From the NCBI GenBank assembly GCA_048594725.1, contig JBMDXA010000179.1:1-30559 (forward strand): a stretch of 30,559 nucleotides of DNA. The letters are read 5' to 3'. Each line of letters starts with the position of its first letter. Within the stretch, counting starts at the first letter, position 1. A program made the position numbers and the translations under genes. This stretch comes from JAFDZV01 sp048594725. Lineage in GTDB: Bacteria; Bacteroidota; Ignavibacteria; OLB7. The notes under the pieces were generated by a model. The model searched no databases and had not been told where the DNA came from. It saw only the letters and a list, made by a program, of their open reading frames with translations. Below, in pieces: positions 17,723 to 26,579 of this stretch.

Positions 17723-18711
17723 TCGTTATGAGCGGACGCAATATGCGTAAAAGGGAGGAGCTGGCAGCGGGAAGGTTTCGAAGGGAATCCGGCAGCCGGA
17801 ACGGGGAGAAGAAAAGGGAATGCTGGGATGCGAGTAAGGTAGCGGCGGGGAATCCGTTCTATAGGATGAGAAGGGGGTATCGAGGGCATGCCGCAAAGGG
17901 AGATAAAAGAAGAGGCCGGGCACTTTGGAACGTCCATCACACAACGCCTGCCATATGGCTTTTATCCGTTATTGCAACAACTGATGATTAATCATGGCTC
18001 ATCGAGGGCAACGGCCGGTTCCCGAGCGGGGGGTGATGCTCCCAACCAGTAGGGGATGCCGTAAGGTAAGTGCGCAGCTCCCAGGAAGAAGTTATTCCGT
18101 TTCGCGGTTCTGCGGCTGCCCGCGGGATTCCGCATGGGAGCTGGTGCGGGGCAAAAAAAATCCCGGAGCGGATATTCGATCCTCGTCCAGTCGAGGTGAG
18201 ATATCACTCCGGGGGGAGCTTGATGCTTTTCGTATTTCATCCTGCGCCAGCGCGTGTTGTAGAGGGCAGAATTCAGCGGATGAGCGGCGCTTCTTCTATC
18301 ACGGCGGCGCGTTTTGAGCGAGGAGGGCCTATTACGTCGGCATCAGCATGTGTCTTTGTCGTTTGTCCCTGCCGGAAAAGCTCCTTCGATGATATCGTTT
18401 CGTACTCGGGGCTTCCCGTCGATCTTCCCGCAATTCCTCCTTACAGATCCATGCCATCCTGGCAGAGATAGCGAATTTACGCCAGTAGGGCGGTTTCTCG
18501 CTCGGAGGAGATGGATTCTCCTGTCCGGAATCCGTACATGATTCCGAAAGCCGGACAATGCCGGAATGCATATGCCGGATACGTCCGGCATCGCTGGCGG
18601 ATCGGCTACAGGTGCGCCGGACCACGGAGCGGGTTGCAACGATGCCCGGAGATACAAAGGGGCGAACATTCTTTCCTGCCATGGGGTTCCCCGGCATGAT
18701 GTCCGGCCCGG
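17723..18711. other. Long intergenic stretch between thiC leader and TPR-LuxR gene
   Basis: About 990 bases without a recognisable protein gene; open frames on both strands are rich in Arg/Ser/Pro and lack domains. It contains the thiC promoter region near its left end, a minus-strand terminator-like hairpin with a T8 tract (18151-18213), and clustered palindromes around 18540-18600, including ATGCCGGA/TCCGGCAT with a 4-base loop. A non-coding transcript ending at the T8 hairpin is possible. Confidence 0.5.
18153..18213 (-). terminator. Minus-strand hairpin with T8 tract, not adjacent to a gene end
   Basis: CCCGGAG...GATAT (18162-18175) pairs with ATATC..CTCCGGG (18201-18213), with an inner CCTCG/CGAGG stem at 18181-18196. 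Plus-strand A8 at 18153-18160 becomes a T8 run just 3' of the hairpin on the minus strand. The nearest minus-strand stop codon upstream is at 18712, 500 bases away. Confidence 0.6.
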
Positions 18712-20361
18712 TTATACCGATGCCAGGAACGAGACGAGGTTATCGCTGGAGGAGAGCCCGAGTTTCTTGCGGATGCGATACCGGTGATTCTCGATATCGC
18801 GCAGCGAGACGTGCAGCAGCCGCGCCACCTCCTTGGAGTTGAGATTGATCTTCAGCAGGGCGCAGATCTTCAGTTCCGTGGGGGAAAGGGAGGGGTACTG
18901 CGCCGAGAGTGCCCGGATATAATCGGGGTGCACGCGGTGGAACTGCTGCTGGAACGAGCCCCATTCGCCATCGGTGCGGTCGCTCCCCTGCATGGTATGG
19001 AACACCGTGCGGAGGGTCGGGTGAGCGCTTCCGTTCTGCGCGGTAAGCACTTCGGCTATGCCTTCCTTCACAGAGAAGAGCATTTCGCTCCGCTGCACCA
19101 GCCGAAGCGCCATCGTTGTAAGCTCGCCGGTTTTTATCCGGAGATCCTTCTCCAGCTGTTCGTTCCGCAGTCGGTAGATCTCCTTCTCCTGTTCGGCGCG
19201 TTCCAGATCGAACCGCACCTGGAGCTCGGCGATCTTCCGTTTGGTCTCCTCGCTCTGTACCTGCTCGCGCATATCGGCATAGCGGCGGTAGCAGGCCAGC
19301 GCCCCGGCCAGATCCCCGGCTGCCTCGTGGGCATGGGAGAGCTCGTTATAGATGTTGTACTCCAGCAGTGCATCCTCCACGCGGCGCGCTATCCTGGCGG
19401 CGCGCTCCAGGGTTCGAACCGCCATCGCTCCCTTTCCGGTTTTGCGGAGAATAGCGCCGATACACGCCTGGGTGTAGCCGTTGCTGCGGGCGTTGCCGAT
19501 AGCCCGCGCCTCGCGCGCGGAGCGCCGGAGGTAGCCCAGCGCCTTGCGGTAGTTGCCCTGAAGTTCATGGCAGACCCCGAGGTTGTGGAGCGCGCGGGTG
19601 ATGCCGTCGCGGTCCCCCAGGCGTTCGCAGATGGCGAGCGCTTCGTGCTGATAGCCGAGCGCCTCCCGGTAGTGGCCTGATTCGTTGTTCAGCGCGCCGA
19701 GGTTTCCCAGGGTCATCGCCTGGCCGTAGAGGTTTCCGCTGGCGCGTGCGCATTCCAGGGCACGCAGGAGGAACCGGGTTCCCTGCTGGTGATCGCCCAG
19801 TTCGGCATAGATGCCGCCGAGGTTGTCCAGGATGGTGCAGGCCTGGATAGGGTCGCGCTCCTCGTAATAGGGAAGAAATTCCAGGAAGATGCCGGAAGCC
19901 TCCTCGTAGGCGCCGAGGCTGCTGAGGATCAGGGCGATGTTGCAGCGGATTCTGCCGAGCAGGTCCCGGTCGTCATCTCCCAGCAATGCGGCCCCCTCGT
20001 TATAGGTGCGGAGCGCCTTCTGGGTCTGGCCGGTTCGATGATAGAGGCTGCCGATGCTGTTGAGCAGCCGCGCCAGGGACCCGCCGGCGCCGATCGATAC
20101 GAAGATCTCCCGTGCGGCCTCCAGCCGTTCCAGCGCAGCATCGTAATCGCCGAGGAAGGTGAGCGCCTGGCCGGCGGCGTGGAGCGTACTTCCCTGGCCG
20201 GGAATATCGTTTCCGGCAAGCGCATGCTCGTAGGCGGCCAGAGCGATCTGATATGCTCGTCCGGGGGACACCATCAACTGAGCCGTGCTCTCGCGCAGTA
20301 GCTCCTGTACCGTGTTTCTGTTCGCCGTTGTTCTCCGGCGGCTGGTTGTCTGTGTGCTCAT
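18712..20361 (-). CDS. TPR-repeat regulator with LuxR-type HTH C-terminus
   Basis: A 549-residue cytoplasmic protein without signal peptide or membrane span. Residues about 55-390 are tetratricopeptide repeats, several with the A..Y..AL pattern (GDYDAALERLEAAREI, GQTQKALRTYNEGAAL, GHYREALGYQHEALAICERLGD, GNYRKALGYLRRSAREARAIG). A coiled coil follows at about 395-440. The C-terminal 60 residues are a LuxR-like helix-turn-helix: LSPTELKICALLKINLNSKEVARLLHVSLRDIENHRYRIRKKL in outline. This architecture is common in Bacteroidetes and relatives; the TPR part is thought to receive a protein signal and the HTH to bind DNA. It is divergent from cassette B with a 289-base shared intergenic region, so cassette B is a candidate target. 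No kinase or receiver domain is visible. Confidence 0.88.
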   Translation of the reverse strand: MSTQTTSRRRTTANRNTVQELLRESTAQLMVSPGRAYQIALAAYEHALAGNDIPGQGSTLHAAGQALTFLGDYDAALERLEAAREIFVSIGAGGSLARLLNSIGSLYHRTGQTQKALRTYNEGAALLGDDDRDLLGRIRCNIALILSSLGAYEEASGIFLEFLPYYEERDPIQACTILDNLGGIYAELGDHQQGTRFLLRALECARASGNLYGQAMTLGNLGALNNESGHYREALGYQHEALAICERLGDRDGITRALHNLGVCHELQGNYRKALGYLRRSAREARAIGNARSNGYTQACIGAILRKTGKGAMAVRTLERAARIARRVEDALLEYNIYNELSHAHEAAGDLAGALACYRRYADMREQVQSEETKRKIAELQVRFDLERAEQEKEIYRLRNEQLEKDLRIKTGELTTMALRLVQRSEMLFSVKEGIAEVLTAQNGSAHPTLRTVFHTMQGSDRTDGEWGSFQQQFHRVHPDYIRALSAQYPSLSPTELKICALLKINLNSKEVARLLHVSLRDIENHRYRIRKKLGLSSSDNLVSFLASV

Positions 20362-20650
20362 GGAATGTACCTGCCCATACCGTGGGACCAGGCATAAATA
20401 ACGGTAAAAAATGCGAATCCGTATCTACCGCCCGGCTGGCGGTCTCATCGGTTCACAGAGCGGTGCCGGGAATGCCGGGTGCAGCAGGAAGGGTGGGAGG
20501 AGTTGCGGGCCGGTGCCGGATATCGCCATGTAACTTTTAGGGGATGTATTTGTACCTTGATTTATGCGCATTCAATGATGTATTTCGCCGGCGTTGGTTA
20601 TATCTGTAAAATCGTAGTGGTTTTTGCCACAGTTTTCAATGGAGGCATTT

Positions 20651-21712
20651 ATGAGTCGATTCTCACGAACCGTGATGATGGCTCTCATCCCAATTGCCGC
20701 CTTCTATGTCAGTATGAGCGCTCAGCCTTTACCGCACACAGAGTCGGCCTACGTCCTTATCCAGGACAGTTTGAAATTTCCGCTTCTTCAGAACGGGCGT
20801 CTGCTCCCTGCCTCGTGGTTTTCCCCGGCGTATATGTACATGATGTCGTACCAGCCTGCCAATCACACTGTATTTACTTTTACCGAATGCAGGAACAACG
20901 GCAGGCCGTTACGTCTTCTCGCCTGGAATTACAACAGGGTGGTGCATGCTCCCGCCGAATTGATGTCGTTCAACAGCCGGACCGAAAATTTCCACGTTCG
21001 TGCCGGCGACACAGTGAGTTTCTATCGTGAAATGGAGTGGTACAATCCTTCCACAAACCGCCAGGATACCAGCACCTATTATGCGCTGGATACGCTGGAG
21101 ATGGTGACCTATCTGGTACGCGCCGGGGACGGGCGGCCGCTGGCACAGCTGGACAGCATCGGTATTCTTCCCCGCACACAGCCCGGAAAACCCGTTATCT
21201 ACGGGACGCATCCCATTATGGCGGTGGTCTCGTATGTGGTGCCGCAGGCGCTGAATGGAGATTCGGTGCTGGTGGGCATTACAATCAGGGCACGGGGAAG
21301 CGGTGCGCATCATTTCATGCGCCGTGACGGAGTGACGGTGGGAATGTCGGAGCGGCTGGGGCAGGCATATTACCAGCAATATCTGGCTGCTATTGAACCG
21401 CTGTACGCCAAACGGAATATTGAAGAGCTGATGCAGGAATCCGGAGGGAGCACCGAGCTGCTTCGCATATCGCGACCTGCCGGTTCTTCACGGGATATGC
21501 GTCTCGGCTTCCATGCTCCCCGCGATGAGGGAGAGACCTCCATACTGATCTACGTTGAGGCCGGGAGGCTGGTGTCCTCCACGTATAATTCGCATATCGG
21601 AGGGGAAGAGATGGAAATTAATTATCGTGCACCAGCCGCCGGAGGCTATTTCGTGGCGCTCGTGCACAGAGGACGGATCGTCAGGACGGAAAAAATATTG
21701 GTCACGCAGTGA
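20651..21712 (+). CDS. Secreted protein with T9SS-like C-terminal domain, cassette B first gene (paralogue of 13853 gene)
   Basis: A 353-residue protein with ideal GGAGG-CATTT-ATG initiation and a signal peptide (MSRFSRTVMMALIPIAAFYVSMSAQ). It matches the cassette A protein along nearly its full length; shared segments include TECRNN, WNYNRVVHAPAE, FNSRTENFHVRAGDTVSFYR, RQDTSTYYALDTLEM, PLAQLDSIGILPR, YGTHPIMAVVSYVVPQA, RARGSGAHHF, MSERLGQAYYQQYL and KRNIEEL. The C-terminus (ILIYVEAGRLVSS...AGGYFVALVHRGRIVRTEKILVT) is the same T9SS-like sandwich. Divergence is greatest in the N-terminal 50 residues and the linker at about 270-300. The family is unknown to me; surface location is inferred. The Gly-rich partner follows after 48 bases. 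Confidence 0.82.
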   Translation: MSRFSRTVMMALIPIAAFYVSMSAQPLPHTESAYVLIQDSLKFPLLQNGRLLPASWFSPAYMYMMSYQPANHTVFTFTECRNNGRPLRLLAWNYNRVVHAPAELMSFNSRTENFHVRAGDTVSFYREMEWYNPSTNRQDTSTYYALDTLEMVTYLVRAGDGRPLAQLDSIGILPRTQPGKPVIYGTHPIMAVVSYVVPQALNGDSVLVGITIRARGSGAHHFMRRDGVTVGMSERLGQAYYQQYLAAIEPLYAKRNIEELMQESGGSTELLRISRPAGSSRDMRLGFHAPRDEGETSILIYVEAGRLVSSTYNSHIGGEEMEINYRAPAAGGYFVALVHRGRIVRTEKILVTQ

Positions 21713-21760
21713 TAGGAAGATGCAGTACTATGAGAATTGAAATTATGAGTGGAGGCGCAC

Positions 21761-22405
21761 ATGAAATTATTACTGGAGATTATTCTTATTGGAATATGCG
21801 CACATGTATTTGCCGTAGCCAGGGCTGATGCGCGGGGAGAGATCCCGCCCCCGCCACCGTTTCAGGGTGGAAGTGCCGGGGACTGGCTCGGGTCGGGGCC
21901 GGTCTTCGGATTTGAACCAAGCGTGAGCGATCCCTGGACGGGGATTGGCGGGAAAGGAGGAGGCGATCTGGGAAGCGGAGGGGGGAATGGGTACGGAGGA
22001 TCGGGGGGAAGTTCCGGGGGAGGTTCCGGCGGAGGACGCCGTAAGGGAGCGTGGGGAGGGTCGTGGTGGACGATGGATGGCCCGCTCGGCGGCGGCGGCT
22101 GGGGGGGATGGGGAGGCTGGGGAAGCGGGCTGGGGCCCGGCTCCGGCGGAGGGATGGTTGACACCGATACCAACAGCACGGGGCACATCTGGCGGGAGGA
22201 TACGCCCTTCCTGTTTACTTCCTGTTATCGCGAGACGTGGGTGGGGCCGGGACATAACGGCTGCGCCTGCATCATTCAGTATGATCCGCTCAATTCCGGC
22301 TCGGAGGATATGATGATAGGAGTGTGCGAGCCTAATGAGATCCCGATCGATATGAGCGGGACATGCGGATTCGTAGGGGTGCTGTGCCGGGGATCCACTC
22401 CGTGA
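21761..22405 (+). CDS. Pro/Gly-rich secreted six-cysteine protein, cassette B second gene (paralogue of 14933 gene)
   Basis: A 214-residue protein; the ATG at 21761 is preceded by GGAGGCGCAC. After a signal peptide (MKLLLEIILIGICAHVFAVA...) come IPPPPPFQGG, GDWLGSGPVFGFE, a longer glycine-rich tract (residues about 55-130, with many GGG, GSGGG and WGGWG units) and a C-terminal domain with cysteines spaced C-x12-C-x-C-x18-C-x12-C-x6-C. The shared features with cassette A are the PPPPPF block, WLGSGP.FGFE, C-A-C, GVC and a terminal proline. The middle differs in length by about 40 residues, as expected for low-complexity DNA. Function is unknown; see findings. Confidence 0.76.
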   Translation: MKLLLEIILIGICAHVFAVARADARGEIPPPPPFQGGSAGDWLGSGPVFGFEPSVSDPWTGIGGKGGGDLGSGGGNGYGGSGGSSGGGSGGGRRKGAWGGSWWTMDGPLGGGGWGGWGGWGSGLGPGSGGGMVDTDTNSTGHIWREDTPFLFTSCYRETWVGPGHNGCACIIQYDPLNSGSEDMMIGVCEPNEIPIDMSGTCGFVGVLCRGSTP

Positions 22406-22436
22406 CGGCCGGATAGATTACCGGTACCGGAAACAT

Positions 22437-22530
22437 ATCACGCAAAGACGCCAAGACTGCAACGGGAAGAACATACGTCAGGTATCTTCTTCATATTCCT
22501 TGCACCTCGGCGGCTTTGCGTGATTTTTAT
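22437..22530 (+). repeat. Long imperfect inverted repeat (REP-like or terminator) after cassette B
   Basis: ATCACGCAAAGACGCC (22437-22452) pairs with GGCGGCTTTGCGTGAT (22509-22524), and inner TGCAA..GAAGA / TCTTC..TTGCA segments continue the stem. TTTTTATTTTACTG follows the right arm. It starts 32 bases after the cassette B stop, so it can terminate it; intergenic sequences of this CACGCAAAG type are dispersed in many bacterial genomes. Confidence 0.6.
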
Positions 22531-23044
22531 TTTACTGTGTCGCTGTACAACATCCTTACTCGAACTTTCTTCTATCTCCATCACTATAACATGAGCGGTC
22601 TTCCACTAACCATGTAACCATTATACACCGCCAGCACTATCTTCCTTCCATCATTATCTCGGAATTATCTCACTCATGCGGGATGTTCCGGGCCCGGGAG
22701 GATAGAGTCCGAAGCGTATCACAGTTGCGCTCGACTCCCCTCGCACTCCACCTTCCCGTGGCCTTGAACCGTTTTCTCATCAGCCCTCATATTCTCTCAT
22801 CAGGTCTCATCATTCCAGTCACATCATCGGATCGATATTCCTGAATACCGATTATCATCGCTCCGTTACTCGTATTACCGATTTCGTTCTCACTCACTCT
22901 CTCTTCCTGATCCATCCTTGCGGTCAACATCCGCACGATATCCTCATTGCATCTCATCATTGCTTTCACACGCTTGACACCTTGATCCTGCGGATTCATT
23001 CATCGCATCGCATCCGCTCATTTGCGCATCATCATCTAAGCCAT

Positions 23045-23085
23045 CATCTCACTCATCGCATCTCACTCATCGCATCTCACTGCCA
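23045..23085. repeat. Short 14-bp tandem repeat
   Basis: CATCTCACTCATCG occurs twice in direct succession and then partly a third time (CATCTCACTGCCATCG). It is within the pyrimidine-rich intergenic tract and has no spacer, so it is not CRISPR-like. Confidence 0.6.
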
Positions 23086-23468
23086 TCGATACCATCTCTT
23101 CCGCCCTCATCACGATTCCGCCGCACCGCTCTCCATCGTCTCCATTCCTCCGGAACCTCTCCTGTTCCGTCCTTCTCGTCTCTTCTTCCGGCCTCCGACA
23201 TATCTGACATTTCCGAGTGATTATCCGCCGCTCGCCTCTCATCTTCTCTCCTGGCATACGCCAGCGCTTTATCTATTCTTCCGCAGATTCTGTTCCGTAC
23301 GCTCGTCACTTTTTCACTAAGTCTTTTCCAGACTTCCGGCATTCCATCCGGCAGGTCAGGATTCAATCCGTTTGTTCCATCGCGCAGCATCATTCATCAC
23401 TCTACCTCCCTTCCGTTCAGGGTTTGTACTCGCTGCCGGCCGTGCACTGGCGGTGTTTGGGCTAACCG

Positions 23469-24152
23469 TTAGTGCAGCTGGCCGGCGAATATCGGCAGAT
23501 CGGAACCGCCGTGCGAGCGAAGCATATCCTCGATCTCAGAGAACCCATTGGTTCTCGCCATTGCAAGCGGGGTCATTTGTACTTCATCCACCGCGTTGAC
23601 GTTCGCATTTATCGTAAGAAGCATTGCAACCATATCTTTCTGTCCGAACGTCGCGGCTTTGTGCAGCGGGGTCTGCCCACCTGCGTCGCGCCGGTTTGCC
23701 TCGGCGCCATGCAGCAGAAGTAATCCGGCTATATCGTTAAAACCGTTCATGGCCGCCACGTGGAGAGGAGTCTGCCCCAGGCTATCGGCCGCATCCACCG
23801 CCGCACCGGCCTCCAGAAGCGCTGCCACGGCTTTGGCGCTTTTGAACACCACGGCCATATGGAGCGGAGTCTGTCCGGTAGCGGCGGCTACCTCAACCCT
23901 TGCTCCATGCTGCACCAGAAGTGCGATCAGATCCGGGTTGCCATTAAGTGCCGCATAATGCAGCGGGGTCATTCCCTCGTCATCCCGACTGTTGATAAGT
24001 TCCGGCTCGCTAGCCAGAAGCAGCTTCACCATCGTCACATCGCCATCATCGGCCGCCTTGTGAATTCCCTCGGCCATCGCCGGGGAGATGTTCCCCAGCG
24101 CGGCCAGGAGCGCTATACTCAGCATCACCACGAAGTTCGATATCCTTTTCAT
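23469..24152 (-). CDS. Periplasmic ankyrin-repeat protein, copy 1
   Basis: A 227-residue exported protein: signal peptide MKRISNFVVMLSIALLAALG..., cleavage near AMAEG, then six ankyrin repeats filling the rest. The repeats begin around HKAADDGD, MTPLHYAALNG, TPLHMAVVFKS, TPLHVAAMNGF, TPLHKAATFGQ and TPLAMARTNGF. Ankyrin repeats mediate protein-protein contacts; periplasmic members such as Pseudomonas AnkB have been linked to catalase function, but no catalase is here. The ATG at 24152, behind GAAGGGTGCT, was preferred to a GTG one codon earlier. Its paralogue is at 28185-28841. No partner gene is adjacent, so its binding partner is unknown. Confidence 0.88.
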   Translation of the reverse strand: MKRISNFVVMLSIALLAALGNISPAMAEGIHKAADDGDVTMVKLLLASEPELINSRDDEGMTPLHYAALNGNPDLIALLVQHGARVEVAAATGQTPLHMAVVFKSAKAVAALLEAGAAVDAADSLGQTPLHVAAMNGFNDIAGLLLLHGAEANRRDAGGQTPLHKAATFGQKDMVAMLLTINANVNAVDEVQMTPLAMARTNGFSEIEDMLRSHGGSDLPIFAGQLH

Positions 24153-24887
24153 CACAGCACCCTTCGCCTTATCATCAGTTCCGAATCCCTTTCATCACCG
24201 CATCTATATGTCAAAGCCCTCTCAGAGTCAACCGGCCGGCATCCAAAGATTTCTATACATCAGGTTCAATAGGTCATCATCATAAGCAAGGTAAAAGCGC
24301 ATTTCCCGGATGCTCGGCTTTCAGTTGACAATGAACAGCGTTCTGTAGGGGAATTACTCAATCACCGTTCCTAAATTCTCTCCCTTCCGGGTATCGGACA
24401 GAATGGGATGCTATTTTGCAATATGGTATGTGGTGGAAATGATAATATGCGTTTTTAGCGTAAAAAGGACGCTTTCGCTGTGCCCGCTGGCCGTTTTGCG
24501 ATGCACTGTCCGGTGAAATGAAGAGAAAGAGATAAAACCTCTATTTCATTATAGATTGTTTCGCATCTGTCGTCTATTGCTAAATGAAATGAATGCGATG
24601 GTGACGTGGCTGAGGAATCAATCGAAATGAAATGCTCCGCCAGACTGATCCATTGTGAACGTTGCTTCCTACTAGCATGCAGGAGCGGAGTATAACGGCT
24701 CGTACGACTGCTGCCGGAATGACCACCTGATATGAAATCCGCTTCAGCCGGCGGTAGAGGGCCGGCGGTATGTGGCCGGAGGTGCGTAGCCGGGAGTCCG
24801 TATGTAAATAATCTAGGTCCCCGTTCTGGCCGTACCAGCATGGAGCGGAGAGAAGGGGGAGTGACACAGGAAAGAGAAGGGATGGGC

Positions 24888-24943
24888 TGATATACAAGTA
24901 GTGATATACCAGTAATGATATATCAGTGGCGATATAGGTGATA
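24888..24943. repeat. Four 14-bp tandem units
   Basis: TGATATACAAGTAG, TGATATACCAGTAA, TGATATATCAGTGG and CGATATAGGTGATA follow one another without gaps. The spacing is exactly 14 bases; the fourth unit is the most divergent. Confidence 0.7.
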
Positions 24944-24950
24944 GAACAGT

Positions 24951-24987
24951 ATGGGACCATATCCAGACAGTACGGATATGGTCCCAT
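24951..24987. terminator. Perfect 14-bp stem, probable terminator of the OmpA-type gene
   Basis: ATGGGACCATATCC (24951-24964) and GGATATGGTCCCAT (24974-24987) are perfectly complementary around a 9-base loop. It lies 73 bases downstream of the minus-strand stop at 25061. There is no T run, so it may be a processing or protein-binding site instead. Confidence 0.5.
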
Positions 24988-25060
24988 GAGGGATCGTCCG
25001 CACTCTCCGGAATGCGAACGTTCATTGTTGAAAACGGGAGGGCAACGCTGCCAGGGCCTT

Positions 25061-26269
25061 CTACCGGGAGAAGATCACGATGGTGGCGCGGCGATCCTGC
25101 CGGTTGCCATCCTTGCGTGCGGCCGCGCTCTGGTCGGCGAAGGATTCCCCGTACGACTTCGGGATGATGATCTCGTTCGGCACGTTCTTGCCGCGCAGGT
25201 ACTGGATCACATTGTCGGCGCGGCGCTTCGAGAGCTGGAGATTGGCCTGCTCGTTCCCCACCGCATCGGTATAGACCTCCACGAACGCGCCGGTGACGGT
25301 GCGGCCGGTGACCAGGGTATCGATCCGTCCCCGCGCCTCGGCGGTGACGTCGGCCTTGCCGAGATCGAAGTAGATGTTGGTGGTATCGCGGCGGAAGCCT
25401 TCGGCGTGGGTGAGGAGCGTAAGCTGTCCGGGGCGGGGGAGACCGTAATGGGTGGCGACATAGCGTTTGCCATGTGCCGGGACCCCCTGTTCGTTCCACT
25501 TGGCGAGGATGCCGCTATCGGTATATCCTCCCTGGGTCAGATTCACATCCCAGACCACCGAGTGGAGGTAGGGCCATTTCCCCACATAGAGGAAGTCCGG
25601 CTTTACCGCCTTTCCCTTGTCGGTGACGAGCGTGGCCGCCAGCTCGTTCAGATCGCCGGGAACGCGATAGACCAGCACATCGGAGGGGACGTTCGCGCCG
25701 GTGAAGCTGGTCTGCTGCGCCACGCGGGTGCCGTCGGCATCCATCTGCGAGGCGTCGTTATCGTCGATCATCGTATCCAGCAGCAGCGAGATGCCCACGG
25801 TCTTGGTGGCGTCGGAGGGGTTGTTGATCTCGTATTCGACCCGGTAGTACTGTCCCCATCCCCCCACGGCCACATCGCGGAACTGCGCATCCACCGGTAC
25901 CAGCCGCTGGGTGATCTCCACGCCATTGAAGGAGTAGGTGATCTCCGTATGCGCCGATGCCTCCGTGCCGCTAGCCAGGAGGGTTCCGGTGAGATATTCC
26001 ACGTTGCTGGGAAAGCGGGGGTTGTTGCTGGCGTACCGGCCATCCACCGCGACCACGAAATGGGAGGTGGAGTAGGGGATCGGATAGCCGTACATCAGCC
26101 GCTTGCTTCCGGTGCCGATCGTAAAGCGGCCATCCTCCCCGGCGATCCGCTCGGAATTGGTGACCGATTCGGTGATGGCGGCGCAGCCGGAGCCGAGCGT
26201 CGCGCAACCGGAGAGAAAGAGTGCCGATAAGACGATGGCTATCGGTGCCGATGATACGATCGAACGCAT
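25061..26269 (-). CDS. OmpA-domain lipoprotein
   Basis: A 402-residue protein. MRSIVSSAPIAIVLSALFLSGC has an L-S-G-C lipobox (cysteine 22). Residues about 30-285 form a beta-rich domain of unknown family (FTIGTGSKRLMYGYPIPYSTSHF, VEYEINNPSDATKTVGISLLLDTMIDDND). Residues about 290-402 are an OmpA C-terminal peptidoglycan-binding domain: TNIYFDLGKADVTAEARGRI, VEVYTDAVGNEQANLQLSKR, RADNVIQYL and NRQDRRATIVI, with the usual aspartate and arginine that hold diaminopimelate. It should link the outer membrane to peptidoglycan. The frame is open to 26530, but the added 87 residues overlap direct repeats and look non-coding; the ATG at 26269 puts the lipobox at a normal distance. Confidence 0.85.
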   Translation of the reverse strand: MRSIVSSAPIAIVLSALFLSGCATLGSGCAAITESVTNSERIAGEDGRFTIGTGSKRLMYGYPIPYSTSHFVVAVDGRYASNNPRFPSNVEYLTGTLLASGTEASAHTEITYSFNGVEITQRLVPVDAQFRDVAVGGWGQYYRVEYEINNPSDATKTVGISLLLDTMIDDNDASQMDADGTRVAQQTSFTGANVPSDVLVYRVPGDLNELAATLVTDKGKAVKPDFLYVGKWPYLHSVVWDVNLTQGGYTDSGILAKWNEQGVPAHGKRYVATHYGLPRPGQLTLLTHAEGFRRDTTNIYFDLGKADVTAEARGRIDTLVTGRTVTGAFVEVYTDAVGNEQANLQLSKRRADNVIQYLRGKNVPNEIIIPKSYGESFADQSAAARKDGNRQDRRATIVIFSR

Positions 26270-26317
26270 GGATGCTCTCTCTAAATAATAATCCGCGAAT
26301 CTCATCCGCGAATTTTC

Positions 26318-26466
26318 GCGAATCTTGATGGGCGGGATGGAAGGATCAGAAACGATCCTCCCTCTGGAGATGAAATCTTCGCGAATCCCAACTGCGAATG
26401 TTGATGAGCGGGGGAGGGAACGTACATGATCCTTCCATCGGGGATGAACTCCTTGCGAATCGCAGG
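26318..26466. repeat. Two degenerate direct repeats of about 75 bp upstream of the OmpA-type gene
   Basis: GCGAATCTTGATGGGCGGG at 26318 and GCGAATGTTGATGAGCGGG at 26394 start two copies, each followed about 30 bases later by ATCCTYCC and then GGRGATGAA..CYTYGCGAATC. Related GATTCGCGCAGATTCGTGG occurs near 26883. Confidence 0.6.
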
Positions 26467-26579
26467 GTAGAGGAATGCAGGGGCACGGAACGCTCCTTTC
26501 CCGGACGCTTCGTTCGGAACTTGAATCCAAACTTACAAGCCGCCGTGAGCATAGGAACTACTCTAAAACTACTCCAATC

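Larger units (their letters stand above)
22406..23468. other. 1-kb gene-poor region, pyrimidine-rich on the plus strand
   Basis: After the hairpin at 22437-22530 the plus strand becomes strongly C/T-rich with many CATC/TCATC words to about 23400, unlike the flanking genes. Two minus-strand frames (22787-22999 and 23067-23393, the latter 11 bases after GGGAGG) are open but Glu/Arg/Asp-rich, as any purine-rich strand would be, and match nothing I know. A small gene at 23067-23393 is not excluded but unproven. Confidence 0.45.
24153..25060. other. Intergenic region with tandem repeats and a long palindrome
   Basis: About 900 bases with no supported gene; open frames on both strands are short and lack domains. 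It is AT-richer than coding DNA from 24400 to 24620. The structured part is at 24888-24987, annotated separately. Confidence 0.5.

Noticed and set aside
17994..18317. Plus-strand frame of 107 codons between thiC and the regulator
   Set aside because: Its sequence is Arg/Ser/Cys-rich without domain or ribosome binding site, and it crosses the minus-strand terminator hairpin.
23040..23090. Tandem CATCTCACTCATCG as a possible CRISPR
   Set aside because: Units are directly adjacent with no spacers and only two to three copies, and no cas gene is in the window.
22787..23393. Two consecutive minus-strand frames (23067-23393 and 22787-22999)
   Set aside because: They lie in a purine-rich strand where Glu/Arg/Asp/Gly codons arise by chance. 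One has GGGAGG upstream, but at long spacing, and neither resembles a known family. Not annotated as genes.
24888..24943. 14-bp tandem units as replication-origin iterons
   Set aside because: There are only four degenerate units and no replication initiator gene nearby, and the surroundings are ordinary chromosomal genes.
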